From JAHEYG01 sp040403535 (GTDB lineage Bacteria > Bacteroidota > Bacteroidia > B-17B0 > Aurantibacillaceae), in NCBI GenBank assembly GCA_040403535.1, contig JBBAKL010000002.1, positions 57,552-121,551 on the forward strand: 64,000 nt of DNA, written 5' to 3'. Below are positions 33,706 to 42,056 of the stretch, in pieces. The stretch's first letter is position 1. Each line of letters starts with the position of its first letter. The notes beneath the pieces were generated by a model that had not been told where the DNA came from, did no database searches, and saw only the letters and a program-made list of their open reading frames with translations. Made by a program: the position numbers and the translations under genes.

Positions 33706-35097
33706 ATGAAGATACTAGATTATAAATTATATTATTTTTTAGGCATAGGCGGAATAGGTATGAGTGCATTGGCGCGTTTTTTCAAGCACTACGGAAAAAA
33801 TGTACAAGGATATGACAAAACCGAAACGGTATTAACGAAAGAATTAGAAGGGGAAGGTATCCTGTGTCATTATAGTGAAGATGTTGATTCTTTAAAGAGT
33901 CTACTATCTAAGTATAAACCCGGAGAAGTGTTGATTGTTTATACGCCTGCTGTTCCTAAAAACCATTTGGAATACACTTATCTATTAGAAAACGGATTTG
34001 AAATCAAGAAACGTTCGCAGGTATTAGGCGAAATAACCGATTCATTTAAAACGATTGCCATCGCGGGTACGCATGGTAAAACTACCACCACCACGTTAGT
34101 AACGCACTTATTAAAATCAGCCGGAATTAATTGCTATTCTTTTATGGGTGGCATATCCAAAAATTATGGAACTAACCTGCTTTTGGGTAACGCAAACGAT
34201 CCTAATGCCTATGTAGTAGTAGAGGCAGATGAATACGACCGATCTTTCTTAACACTTTCGCCCCATATTGCCGTTATAACCAGTGTGGATGCTGATCATT
34301 TGGATATTTATGGAGATAAAAACAGTGTACTGGAAGGCTACTTTTTATTCTCAAAAAGGGTAAAAAACGACGGCTGTCTGATTGTTAAAAAAAATGTTGA
34401 TAACGAATTGAAGCTCACCAATAACAGGCTTATCTACTCACTAAATTTAAATACGGAATATTGTGCTGAATCGGTTCATGTAAAAGATGGAGCATTTCAT
34501 TACAGAATTAAGAGTCCGGTAGAACAAATAAACGATGTGGTTATTGGTTTACCCGGACTGCACAACGTTGAAAACTCGATTGCTGCTGTTGCCATTGCGC
34601 AGCAGTTAGGAATTAAAGGTGAAACAATAAAAAAAGCATTACGTTCTTTTCAAGGTGTTAAGAGGAGATTTGATTACAGAGTAAAATCTGATAATGTAGT
34701 TTACATTGATGATTATGCTCATCATCCTGAAGAGTTGAAAGCGGCCATTGGTGCTGCTAAACAACTTTATCCTGATAAAAAAATCACCGGAATTTTTCAG
34801 CCGCATCTATTTACACGTACTCGTGATTTTGCCGATGAGTTTGCAAAAAGTCTGGATATTTTGGATGAATGTATTCTCCTTGAAATTTATCCTGCACGCG
34901 AGTTGCCCATTGAAGGTGTCAACTCACAGATGTTGCTGGATAAAATGAAGTCGGCCAATAAATATTTGGTTAAAAAAGAAAACGTGCTTGAGTTTTTAAA
35001 AAACAAAAACACAGAAGTGCTGATGACTATGGGAGCGGGAGATATTGATAAACTGGTAACACCAATTGAAGAGTTGTTAGCGCAACGAGTAAAGTGA
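33706..35097 (+). CDS. murC: UDP-N-acetylmuramate--L-alanine ligase
   Basis: First Mur ligase, adding L-Ala to UDP-MurNAc. 463 residues with N-terminal 'YFLGIGGIGMSALARFF', P-loop 'IAGTHGKTTTTTLVTHLL', 'NVENSIAAVAIA', 'IDDYAHHPEELKAAI' and 'GIFQPHLFTRTRDF'. The start is ATG, 45 bp after murG. The end overlaps the ftsQ start by four bases (GTGA). Confidence 0.96.
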   Translation: MKILDYKLYYFLGIGGIGMSALARFFKHYGKNVQGYDKTETVLTKELEGEGILCHYSEDVDSLKSLLSKYKPGEVLIVYTPAVPKNHLEYTYLLENGFEIKKRSQVLGEITDSFKTIAIAGTHGKTTTTTLVTHLLKSAGINCYSFMGGISKNYGTNLLLGNANDPNAYVVVEADEYDRSFLTLSPHIAVITSVDADHLDIYGDKNSVLEGYFLFSKRVKNDGCLIVKKNVDNELKLTNNRLIYSLNLNTEYCAESVHVKDGAFHYRIKSPVEQINDVVIGLPGLHNVENSIAAVAIAQQLGIKGETIKKALRSFQGVKRRFDYRVKSDNVVYIDDYAHHPEELKAAIGAAKQLYPDKKITGIFQPHLFTRTRDFADEFAKSLDILDECILLEIYPARELPIEGVNSQMLLDKMKSANKYLVKKENVLEFLKNKNTEVLMTMGAGDIDKLVTPIEELLAQRVK

Positions 35098-35903
35098 AAG
35101 TAAACTATAAAAAAATATTAATTACAGTTCTTTGGATTATTGCATTATCGGGCTTAATGGCCTCACTGGCGTTTGTTAACAAAAAAGAAGCAAAGGTTGT
35201 TGCGAAACAATTGGAGATAAATGTTAATCAAACCGGTGAGAATGAATTTGTGGATGAAGATGATATTAAGAACTATTTTGAAGAGCGAAACGATGTTCTT
35301 TTAAATACCGAGTTAAATAACATCAACATTTACGCGCTTGAAAAAGCACTAAATACGCATCCGGCAATTGAAAATGCCGACTTGAGTGTTTCAGTAAATG
35401 GCGATTTGAAAATAGATGTTTTGCAACGTACGCCATTGGTTAGAGTGATAACCATGAGTGGCGAAAGTTATTACATCGATACGCAAAGTAAGCTGATGCC
35501 ATTAAGCGATAAGTTCACTGCACGTGTTTTGGTGGTTAACGGTTTTATTTATGAGCCGTTTGTTCGCCGTAACATGTATTCGGTTAAAGAGATTGCAAAA
35601 AACCAAATCTTTAGCGAAGTAAGTGTGTTGGATGATATCTATGAAATGGCCACGTACATCGCAAACGACTCTGTGCTTAATCCGCTGATTCAGCAATTAA
35701 GCATTAACAGTGAAAAAGAATTTGAAATGTATCCTGCAATTGGAAATCATAAAATCATTTTTGGTGAAGCAAAGGATATAGCAGAAAAATTTGAAAAACT
35801 AAAGTTGTTTTACAACGAAGGTTTAAACAAAACCGATAATTGGAATAAATACGCAATAGTAAACTTAAAATATAAAAATCAGGTGGTTTGCACCAAAAAG
35901 TAA
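35094..35903 (+). CDS. ftsQ: FtsQ-like cell division protein
   Basis: A 269-residue bitopic divisome protein. One N-terminal TM ('ILITVLWIIALSGLMASLAF', about 8-27) is followed by a POTRA-like domain ('VDEDDIKNYFEERNDVLLNTE...ALEKALNTHPAIENADLSVSV') and the FtsQ beta domain. Sequence similarity across phyla is low, so the call rests on topology and position between murC and ftsA. The GTG start overlaps the murC stop. Confidence 0.88.
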   Translation: MKVNYKKILITVLWIIALSGLMASLAFVNKKEAKVVAKQLEINVNQTGENEFVDEDDIKNYFEERNDVLLNTELNNINIYALEKALNTHPAIENADLSVSVNGDLKIDVLQRTPLVRVITMSGESYYIDTQSKLMPLSDKFTARVLVVNGFIYEPFVRRNMYSVKEIAKNQIFSEVSVLDDIYEMATYIANDSVLNPLIQQLSINSEKEFEMYPAIGNHKIIFGEAKDIAEKFEKLKLFYNEGLNKTDNWNKYAIVNLKYKNQVVCTKK

Positions 35904-35908
35904 ATTAT

Positions 35909-37258
35909 ATGGAAAAGGCAGTAAATACAAACAATCAAAACCTGGGATCTGATTTAGTGGTTGGATTGGATATCGGCACTACAAAAATAGCTGCTATCGT
36001 TGGCCGTAAAAACGAGTTCGGTAAAGTAGAAATACTTGGTATTGGAAAAGCCGAATCATTGGGTGTAACGCGAGGTGTTGTGGTAAACATCGAGCAAACA
36101 GTTGCTTCCATTAAAGCGGCGGTAGCTATTGCAGCTGATAAAGCGAATGTAGATATCGGTGAAGTAATTGTTGGTATTGCCGGACAACATATTAAAAGTG
36201 TGCAACACCGTGGCATGATTACCCGTCAGTCATTAGACGATGAAGTTAGTCAGAGAGATGTAGATACTTTAATCGATAACATGCACCGCTTGGTGATGAG
36301 TCCGGGTGAAGAAATTATTCACGTTATTCCTCAAGAATACATAATCGATAACGAAATCGGAATTAAAAATCCTATTGGTCATGCCGGTATTCGTTTAGAG
36401 GGTAACTTCCATATTATTACCGGACAGGTCTCTGCTGTGAAAAACATTTTTAAATGTGTAAACAGAGCAGGTCTGGAGACCGTTGACTTACATTTAGAGC
36501 CATTGGCAAGTGCCGATGCGGTTTTAAGTGATGAAGAAAAAGAAGCAGGAGTGGTATTAGTGGATATTGGTGGTGGTACTACTGATGTGGCTATTTTCTA
36601 CGACGGTATCATTCGTCATACTGCCGTTATTCCTTTTGGTGGTAATATCATTACCGATGATATTAAAGAAGGATGCAGCATTATTAAAACACAAGCCGAG
36701 CAATTAAAAATAAGATTTGGATCTGCCTTAGCACAGGAGAATCAGGAAAACGAGATTATTTCCATTCCGGGTTTAAGAGGTCGTCCGCATAAAGAAATTT
36801 CCGTAAAATTCTTAGCGCAGATTATTCAGGCGCGTATGGAAGAAATTTTAGAGTTCGTATTATTTGAGATTAAGAACTCCGGTTTCGAGCGCAAATTATC
36901 TGCAGGTATTGTTGTAACCGGCGGTGGTTCCATGTTAAAGCATTTACCGCAGTTGGTGATGTTAACCACAGGAATGGATTGCCGTATCGGAACACCAAAC
37001 GAACATTTAGCGGGCGCAGACGACGAATTAAAAAATCCTTTATACGCAACCGGTGTTGGTTTAGTGATGAAAGGAATTGAAAAATACGAGCGCGAATCGA
37101 AGCGTGGCAACAACACCATTAAAGTGGCTGAGGTTACACCGGAAGAAATTAAAAAAGAAGAAAAGAAAGTTACGGATCACTCCAAGAAAAAAGCGGGTAC
37201 ATTCTTTGATACATTAATTACACGCGCTAAGGACTGGATGAGTGATGACATCGAATAA
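35909..37258 (+). CDS. ftsA: Cell division protein FtsA
   Basis: Actin-like ATPase of 449 residues that tethers FtsZ to the membrane. The ATPase signature 'VVGLDIGTTKIAAIVG' follows a short N-terminal extension; 'EEIIHVIPQEYIID', 'VVLVDIGGGTTDVAIF' and 'GIVVTGGGSML' are the other subdomain motifs. The C-terminal 'FFDTLITRAKDWMSDDIE' is a likely amphipathic membrane-targeting helix. A longer frame starts at a TTG at 35888 inside ftsQ; I use the ATG at 35909, five bases after the ftsQ stop. Confidence 0.95.
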   Translation: MEKAVNTNNQNLGSDLVVGLDIGTTKIAAIVGRKNEFGKVEILGIGKAESLGVTRGVVVNIEQTVASIKAAVAIAADKANVDIGEVIVGIAGQHIKSVQHRGMITRQSLDDEVSQRDVDTLIDNMHRLVMSPGEEIIHVIPQEYIIDNEIGIKNPIGHAGIRLEGNFHIITGQVSAVKNIFKCVNRAGLETVDLHLEPLASADAVLSDEEKEAGVVLVDIGGGTTDVAIFYDGIIRHTAVIPFGGNIITDDIKEGCSIIKTQAEQLKIRFGSALAQENQENEIISIPGLRGRPHKEISVKFLAQIIQARMEEILEFVLFEIKNSGFERKLSAGIVVTGGGSMLKHLPQLVMLTTGMDCRIGTPNEHLAGADDELKNPLYATGVGLVMKGIEKYERESKRGNNTIKVAEVTPEEIKKEEKKVTDHSKKKAGTFFDTLITRAKDWMSDDIE

Positions 37259-37308
37259 AAAATAGTGAATACCCTTATAAATAAAACCAATAACAAAAAC
37301 ATACCAAC

Positions 37309-38883
37309 ATGATGCAATTTGAATTACCACAGGACGAACACTCAATTATAAAAGTAATTGGTGTTGGCGGCGGCGGAAGTAACGCTGTTAATCATATGTA
37401 CCGCTTAGGTATTAAAGGTGTAGATTTTATAATTTGCAATACAGACAAACAGGCTTTGGAAAAAAGTCCTGTTCCTAATAAAATACAACTAGGCTCTCAC
37501 TTAACTAAAGGTTTAGGTGCGGGATCCATTCCTGATGTAGGACGTGAGGCGGCTCTTGAATCAGTGGCTGAAATCCGTAGTTATCTGGAAGATAATACCC
37601 AGATGGTGTTTATCACAGCGGGTATGGGTGGTGGAACCGGAACCGGTGCTGCTCCTGTAATCGCATCCATCGCAAGAGAATTAGGTATTTTAACTGTTGG
37701 TATAGTTACTATTCCTTTTGCATTTGAAGGTAAAAAACGCCGTACTCAAGCCGAACAAGGTTTGGAAGAGATGAAAAAGTATGTGGATACTTTATTAGTT
37801 ATTGGTAATGATAAATTGCGTGAAATCTACGGTAATTTAAAAATGAGCGAAGCCTTTGCTCATGCCGATGATGTATTAACCGGTGCTGCAAAAAGTATTG
37901 CTGAAATCATCAGCTTACACATGCATGTTAACGTAGATTTCAACGATGTTAAAACCGTTATGAAAGACAGCGGTGTTGCTATTATGGGATCAGCTGTGGC
38001 AAGTGGTGAGCGCCGTGCTATCCGCGCGGTTGAATCAGCTTTAAATTCTCCTTTATTAAATGATAACGACATTCGTGGTGCTCGTCACGTGTTGTTAAAC
38101 ATTATGAGTGGTTCTGATGATATCGATATGGATGAATTCGGAGAAATTACCGACTTTATTCAGGAAGCTGCAGGAGGTACTGCTGAATTAATTACCGGTT
38201 ACGGTACCGATCCTTCGTTAGGAGATAATGTTTCTGTTACCATTATTGCAACAGGATTCAATAGCAAATTAACTTCAGGTTACGAGCCGGCTATTATTAA
38301 AGAACGCAAGGTTGTTAATTTAGATCAGCCGGAAGTAAAACCTGCTGCTCAAGTAAAACAAACGAATATCGTTGATGAAGTTCAGAAGGCTGAACCTTTT
38401 GTATATACAAAAGAAGAAAAAGTTGAAGAGCCGGTAGTAGTAAATGTTGTTCCGGTAGTTCCTGAAACCAAACAAGAAGATTTTACTTACACCGTAAATA
38501 CAACTGAAACTATTGTTGAGAATTCAACTGAAGAAACCGTTTCTGAAACAACTACTACTGAATTTACATTCCATACAGTAAACAGCGAAAGCAACGATAC
38601 AGTTGAGTCAAGTACTACTACTGAATCAACTTCACGCGAAGAGCAAATTCGTTTAGCGCAGGAGCGTATCCGTAAGCTGAAAGAAATTACTTTGAAGATG
38701 AAGAGCCCGGATGGTTTAGCGCAATTAGAAAAAGAAACAGCTTTCGCGCGTAAGAACATTGCTCTTGAAAACAAAACACCATCATCTGAGTCACAAGTAT
38801 CACGTTTTACTTTATCGGAAGGTGATGACAAAAAGATCGAGATTCGCCCGAATAACTCGTTCTTACACGACAATGTGGATTAA
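37309..38883 (+). CDS. ftsZ: Cell division protein FtsZ
   Basis: Tubulin-like GTPase forming the Z ring; 524 residues. The GTPase core (about 1-320) has 'IGVGGGGSNAVNHMY', the G-box 'GMGGGTGTGAAPVIAS' near 105-120 and the T7 region 'NVDFNDVKTVM'. A 150-residue linker rich in Val, Glu and Thr follows and is predicted disordered. The conserved C-terminal peptide is near 'KIEIRPNNSFLHDNVD'. The linker is much longer than in E. coli, as is common in Bacteroidota. A 50-bp gap separates it from ftsA; a terminator follows. Confidence 0.96.
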   Translation: MMQFELPQDEHSIIKVIGVGGGGSNAVNHMYRLGIKGVDFIICNTDKQALEKSPVPNKIQLGSHLTKGLGAGSIPDVGREAALESVAEIRSYLEDNTQMVFITAGMGGGTGTGAAPVIASIARELGILTVGIVTIPFAFEGKKRRTQAEQGLEEMKKYVDTLLVIGNDKLREIYGNLKMSEAFAHADDVLTGAAKSIAEIISLHMHVNVDFNDVKTVMKDSGVAIMGSAVASGERRAIRAVESALNSPLLNDNDIRGARHVLLNIMSGSDDIDMDEFGEITDFIQEAAGGTAELITGYGTDPSLGDNVSVTIIATGFNSKLTSGYEPAIIKERKVVNLDQPEVKPAAQVKQTNIVDEVQKAEPFVYTKEEKVEEPVVVNVVPVVPETKQEDFTYTVNTTETIVENSTEETVSETTTTEFTFHTVNSESNDTVESSTTTESTSREEQIRLAQERIRKLKEITLKMKSPDGLAQLEKETAFARKNIALENKTPSSESQVSRFTLSEGDDKKIEIRPNNSFLHDNVD

Positions 38884-38904
38884 TTAAACAATTCTATATA
38901 AGAG

Positions 38905-38933
38905 AGCCGCTTCCTAAAAGAAGCGGCTTTTTT
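38905..38933 (+). terminator. Intrinsic terminator at the end of the dcw cluster
   Basis: AGCCGCTTC (38905-38913) and GAAGCGGCT (38920-38928) form a 9-bp GC stem with a 6-nt loop, followed by a T tract. It closes the mraZ-ftsZ operon 21 bp after the ftsZ stop. Confidence 0.92.
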
Positions 38934-38984
38934 ATTGTAGAGATAGTTTCAATAAAAAATGTAAATTAGCTTAAAATTTAGCAT

Positions 38985-39428
38985 ATGTCATTCGAAGAAA
39001 AAATAAACGGCGATATCAAAACCGCCATGTTAGCGAAGGATAGCAAAAAACTGGAAGTTTTACGTGCTATCAAAAATGTAGTAATTATTTTGAAAACATC
39101 GCCCGAAGGAATTTCTGATGATTCTATTATGAAATCAATACAGAAAGAAGTGAAGAAGCGTAAAGAATCGGCAGATATTTTTACTCAACAAAACCGTGCT
39201 GATTTAGCAGAAGTGGAATTATACCAGGCTTCTGTGATGGAAGAATATTTGCCAAAGCAAATGAGTGAGGCCGAAATTAAAACTGAACTCGAGAAAATTA
39301 TTGCTCAGGTTGGTGCTTCGTCTCCTGCCGATATGGGTAAGGTGATGGGTGCAGCATCAAAAGCATTTTCCGGTAAAGCCGATAATAAAATCGTATCGCA
39401 ATTAGTAAAAGATATTTTAAGTAAGTAA
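38985..39428 (+). CDS. GatB/YqeY domain-containing protein
   Basis: A 147-residue protein matching the YqeY family throughout: 'MSFEEKINGDIKTAMLAKDS', 'LRAIKNVVIILKTS', 'QKEVKKRKESADIFTQQNR' and 'MEEYLPKQMSEAEIKTELEKII'. The C-terminal part resembles the tail domain of GatB, which helps the tRNA-dependent amidotransferase bind tRNA. The free-standing protein's role is not established. It lies 51 bp after the dcw terminator; its presence behind ftsZ is a recurrent Bacteroidota arrangement. Confidence 0.9.
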   Translation: MSFEEKINGDIKTAMLAKDSKKLEVLRAIKNVVIILKTSPEGISDDSIMKSIQKEVKKRKESADIFTQQNRADLAEVELYQASVMEEYLPKQMSEAEIKTELEKIIAQVGASSPADMGKVMGAASKAFSGKADNKIVSQLVKDILSK

Positions 39429-39431
39429 AGT

Positions 39432-39485
39432 CATTTCGATAAGCTCAATGACCAAAATGCATCGTTCACTGAGCCTGTCGAAGTG
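39432..39485. repeat. Dispersed palindromic repeat (TTCGA...GCTCA type)
   Basis: A 20-odd-bp left arm (39432-39452) and right arm (39464-39484) form an imperfect inverted repeat. Its right arm contains CACTGAGCCTGTCGAAGTG, and the left arm differs from the reverse complement mainly by transitions. Sequences of this TTCGACAGGCTCAG form are known to me as dispersed intergenic repeats in Bacteroidota genomes. The element lies between yqeY and the next gene. Confidence 0.65.
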
Positions 39486-39513
39486 CCGATGTTTACATTC
39501 CATAACTCATCAT

Positions 39514-40065
39514 TTGAAAAAACTCATCATACTATGTTTTCTTATTACATCCGCGTTACAGGCGCAGGTAAAGGAAACGGAGTATGTGTTGGATACACCG
39601 CGTGATTACAAAAAATATCCGGCCTTCAATTCCAATTACATTGAGATTTTAGGCAACGGCGGATTGTACTCTCTTAATTTCGATCGCATTTTTCTTTACC
39701 GTCCTGCTTTTAAAATCTCCGGAAGAGCAGGAGCAATGATATGGCCCAACGGCTACAACATTGAACAAGGTTACGTGATTGAAAACAATTACATTTTTTT
39801 TGAAGGTGATCACCATTTGGAAATTGGTCCGGGTTTAACCTTGCAGAGAAAATATAATTCCAGTTGCAAAGACACCATTACCTACAAATGGGAAAGCATC
39901 TGGTTTGGAATGTTTCGTCTGGGTTACCGCTATCAAAAGGAAAGTGATGGTTTCTTTTTCAGATTCGGACTGACACCGATTTTCTACCGTAAATACGATT
40001 GCCGTGAAGATCTTCCGCCGCCTAACTGGTTTTGGTTGGGATTAGCTGTTGGGATGAGTTATTAA
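39514..40065 (+). CDS. Secreted beta-barrel-like hypothetical protein
   Basis: A 183-residue protein. The open frame extends back to an ATG at 39448, but that start lies inside the palindromic repeat and gives a Cys/His-rich, non-signal sequence. A TTG at 39514 starts a good signal peptide (Lys-Lys, hydrophobic run, 'LQAQ' cleavage), so I use it. The mature protein alternates aromatic and polar residues in short strands ('FKISGRAGAMIWPNGYN', 'GMFRLGYRYQKESDGFFFRFG', 'WLGLAVGMSY'). This suggests an outer-membrane beta-barrel-like fold. No family is recognised. Its stop codon abuts the convergent TPR gene. Confidence 0.7.
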   Translation: MKKLIILCFLITSALQAQVKETEYVLDTPRDYKKYPAFNSNYIEILGNGGLYSLNFDRIFLYRPAFKISGRAGAMIWPNGYNIEQGYVIENNYIFFEGDHHLEIGPGLTLQRKYNSSCKDTITYKWESIWFGMFRLGYRYQKESDGFFFRFGLTPIFYRKYDCREDLPPPNWFWLGLAVGMSY

Positions 40066-40623
40066 TTACATCCCAGGAGGTAAATCAAAAGGCGCTTTTT
40101 CAGAATTATTCGCAATAGTTGAATCCGTTTTACCGCTCAGGAAATTTTTCTTTTTCTCACAACGCTTCACGCTTTCCATAGCAATATCTAATGTTTTATT
40201 GTCATATGTTCCGGTAACCACTTTTTTGTAATACTCTATGGCTTTGTTGTAATCACCCAAGGCTTCATACATAATTCCCCATTCGTTATTAATGGTGGAA
40301 ATGTTGATTCCCGGAACTGATTCGGCTTTTGTGAGTAAAGCTTTTAGTTCCTCGTATTTTTTTAACGTAGAGAATAGGATAGAGGCGTTGTAATAAGCGG
40401 CAGCATAATCCGGATTGGTTTTAAGGCAAATTTTATAATGCTCTTCTGCCTTCACGTAATCGCGTATTTTAGTTTCGTAAATATATCCTAAATGATTGTG
40501 CGCTTTTCCAAATAAGGGATCGTCTGATAATATTTCATTAAGAACTTCCAGCGCGTCGTTTAATTTACCTTCTTTAATCAGAAGGTCTGCCTGGTCTAAT
40601 AATTCTTCGTTCTTAAAACTCAT
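40066..40623 (-). CDS. Tetratricopeptide repeat protein
   Basis: A 185-residue, all-helical protein with about three to four TPR units. Clear ones are 'KAHNHLGYIYETKIRDYVKAEEHYKIC', 'AAAYYNASILFSTLKKYEELKALL' and 'NNEWGIMYEALGDYNKAIEYYKKVV' (written here in part). There is no signal peptide, so it is cytoplasmic. It is the last gene of the minus-strand operon containing the transketolase halves, one base after the lipoprotein gene. Role unknown; TPR proteins scaffold protein complexes. Confidence 0.78.
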   Translation of the reverse strand: MSFKNEELLDQADLLIKEGKLNDALEVLNEILSDDPLFGKAHNHLGYIYETKIRDYVKAEEHYKICLKTNPDYAAAYYNASILFSTLKKYEELKALLTKAESVPGINISTINNEWGIMYEALGDYNKAIEYYKKVVTGTYDNKTLDIAMESVKRCEKKKNFLSGKTDSTIANNSEKAPFDLPPGM

Positions 40624-40624
40624 T

Positions 40625-41089
40625 TTATTTCTGAATATCGCCGCAGCCTTTATACATTTTATTCTGAATGATCATTTCTACCTTACGGTTGTGTGTATCG
40701 CCAACACTTTCATCTTTGCAGCTTTCATTCAAAATCTTCACTTTAATTTTACCTCCTTCATTATCTGCAGAGTATTCAAAACCTTTCTCATCGGCGGCAT
40801 TATCAAAATCATCACTTATTAATAAACTATCTTGTCCGTAATTAAATAGTACTTTCATGTGCGATGGGTAAATTTCCATGTACCATCCCGGTTCGCTACC
40901 AAATGCTTTAAATAAAAGCACAGATTTTCCTTCTTTTGATAACTGCTCTACAGCATCCATTTTAGTTTTGATATCTGCTATCTCATTCGCAATATCGGTA
41001 GAGTCAGGCTCCATTTGCTTGTCTAGCTTTTCAATCTGTTCACAGCTTACTAAGCCAATAACCAGTAATGCAAGAAATAGTTTTTTCAT
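40625..41089 (-). CDS. COG3650-type 'EPGW' lipoprotein
   Basis: A 154-residue predicted lipoprotein: short basic start, hydrophobic core and 'LVSC' lipobox (Cys16). Residues 20-55 are a charged coil-like region. 'LLFKAFGSEPGWYMEIYP' matches the EPxW-type core of the COG3650/META-like small beta domain family found in periplasmic lipoproteins. Two later cysteines ('ESCKDE', 'KGCGD') may pair. Function unknown. The gene lies 8 bp after the C-terminal transketolase gene on the same strand. Confidence 0.68.
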   Translation of the reverse strand: MKKLFLALLVIGLVSCEQIEKLDKQMEPDSTDIANEIADIKTKMDAVEQLSKEGKSVLLFKAFGSEPGWYMEIYPSHMKVLFNYGQDSLLISDDFDNAADEKGFEYSADNEGGKIKVKILNESCKDESVGDTHNRKVEMIIQNKMYKGCGDIQK

Positions 41090-41097
41090 GATTGTAA

Positions 41098-42051
41098 TTA
41101 TTTACGTTTAATGACTTTAAGCGCAGCTTCAATAATATTCTCGGTTTCTAATCCGTATTTTTTCATTAATTCATCCGGAGTTCCGCTTTCACCAAAGCTG
41201 TCGTTTACCGCAACAAACTCCTGCGGTGTCGGTAATTTACGCGCTAATAACTGCGCCACGCTATCACCTAAACCGCCGTTCATCTGATGCTCTTCCGCTG
41301 TTACAACACATTTTGATTTGGTAACCGATTTTAAAATAGCTTCTTCATCCAGCGGTTTGATGGTATGTATATTGATTACTTCAGCACTGATACCTTGTTC
41401 AGCCAATTTTGCTTCCGCTTCAATCGCTTTCCAAACTAAATGTCCGGTAGCAATAATGGTTACGTCTTTTCCTTCGGTTAAAACAACGGCTTTACCTATT
41501 TCAAATTTTTGATCAGCTGCAGTGAAATTAGGTACGGCAGGGCGACCAAAACGTAAATAAACCGGACCATGATGTTTTGCAACAGCGATGGTTGCGGCTT
41601 TTGTTTGATTAAAATCGCAGGTGTTAATAACCGTCATGTTTGGTAGCATTTTCATCAAGCCGATGTCTTCGAGTATCTGGTGTGTAGCACCATCTTCACC
41701 TAAAGTCAAGCCTGCGTGTGACGCGCATATTTTTACATTCTTATCCGAGTAAGCAACACTCTGACGGATTTGATCGTACACGCGGCCGGTACTGAAATTG
41801 GCGAATGTTCCGGTGAACGGAATTTTTCCTCCAACGGTTAAACCTGCTGCCATTCCAATCATATTAGCTTCGGCAATACCAACCTGAAAAAAGCGTTCAG
41901 GAAATTCTTTAGCAAAAGCATCCATCTTTAACGACTCGGTTAAATCAGCACACAATGCAACTACATTAGCATCTTGCTTTCCAATTTCCAATAATCCTGC
42001 TCCAAATCCGGAGCGTGTGTCTTTCTTTTCTGTAAATGTATATTTTGTCAT
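41098..42051 (-). CDS. Transketolase, C-terminal subunit
   Basis: A 317-residue protein covering the pyrimidine-binding and C-terminal domains of transketolase. Visible are 'ATRSGFGAGLLEIGKQ'-type entry, 'CADLTESLKMDAFAKEFPERFFQVGIAEANMIGMAAG' (catalytic Glu region; quoted in part) and 'SHAGLTLGEDGATHQ'. 'VYLRFGRPAVP' and the C-terminal 'TAEEHQMNGGLGDSVAQLL' follow. It acts with the N-terminal subunit encoded upstream to transfer two-carbon units in the pentose phosphate pathway. The two halves are normally adjacent; here a vWA gene lies between them. It starts 5 bp after that gene. Confidence 0.92.
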   Translation of the reverse strand: MTKYTFTEKKDTRSGFGAGLLEIGKQDANVVALCADLTESLKMDAFAKEFPERFFQVGIAEANMIGMAAGLTVGGKIPFTGTFANFSTGRVYDQIRQSVAYSDKNVKICASHAGLTLGEDGATHQILEDIGLMKMLPNMTVINTCDFNQTKAATIAVAKHHGPVYLRFGRPAVPNFTAADQKFEIGKAVVLTEGKDVTIIATGHLVWKAIEAEAKLAEQGISAEVINIHTIKPLDEEAILKSVTKSKCVVTAEEHQMNGGLGDSVAQLLARKLPTPQEFVAVNDSFGESGTPDELMKKYGLETENIIEAALKVIKRK

Positions 42052-42056
42052 AATCT

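Noticed and set aside
38487..38873. 128-residue minus-strand open frame within ftsZ
   Set aside because: It lies opposite the Thr/Glu/Val-rich FtsZ linker; the low-complexity coding sequence leaves the opposite frame open. No signal, domain or promoter supports it.
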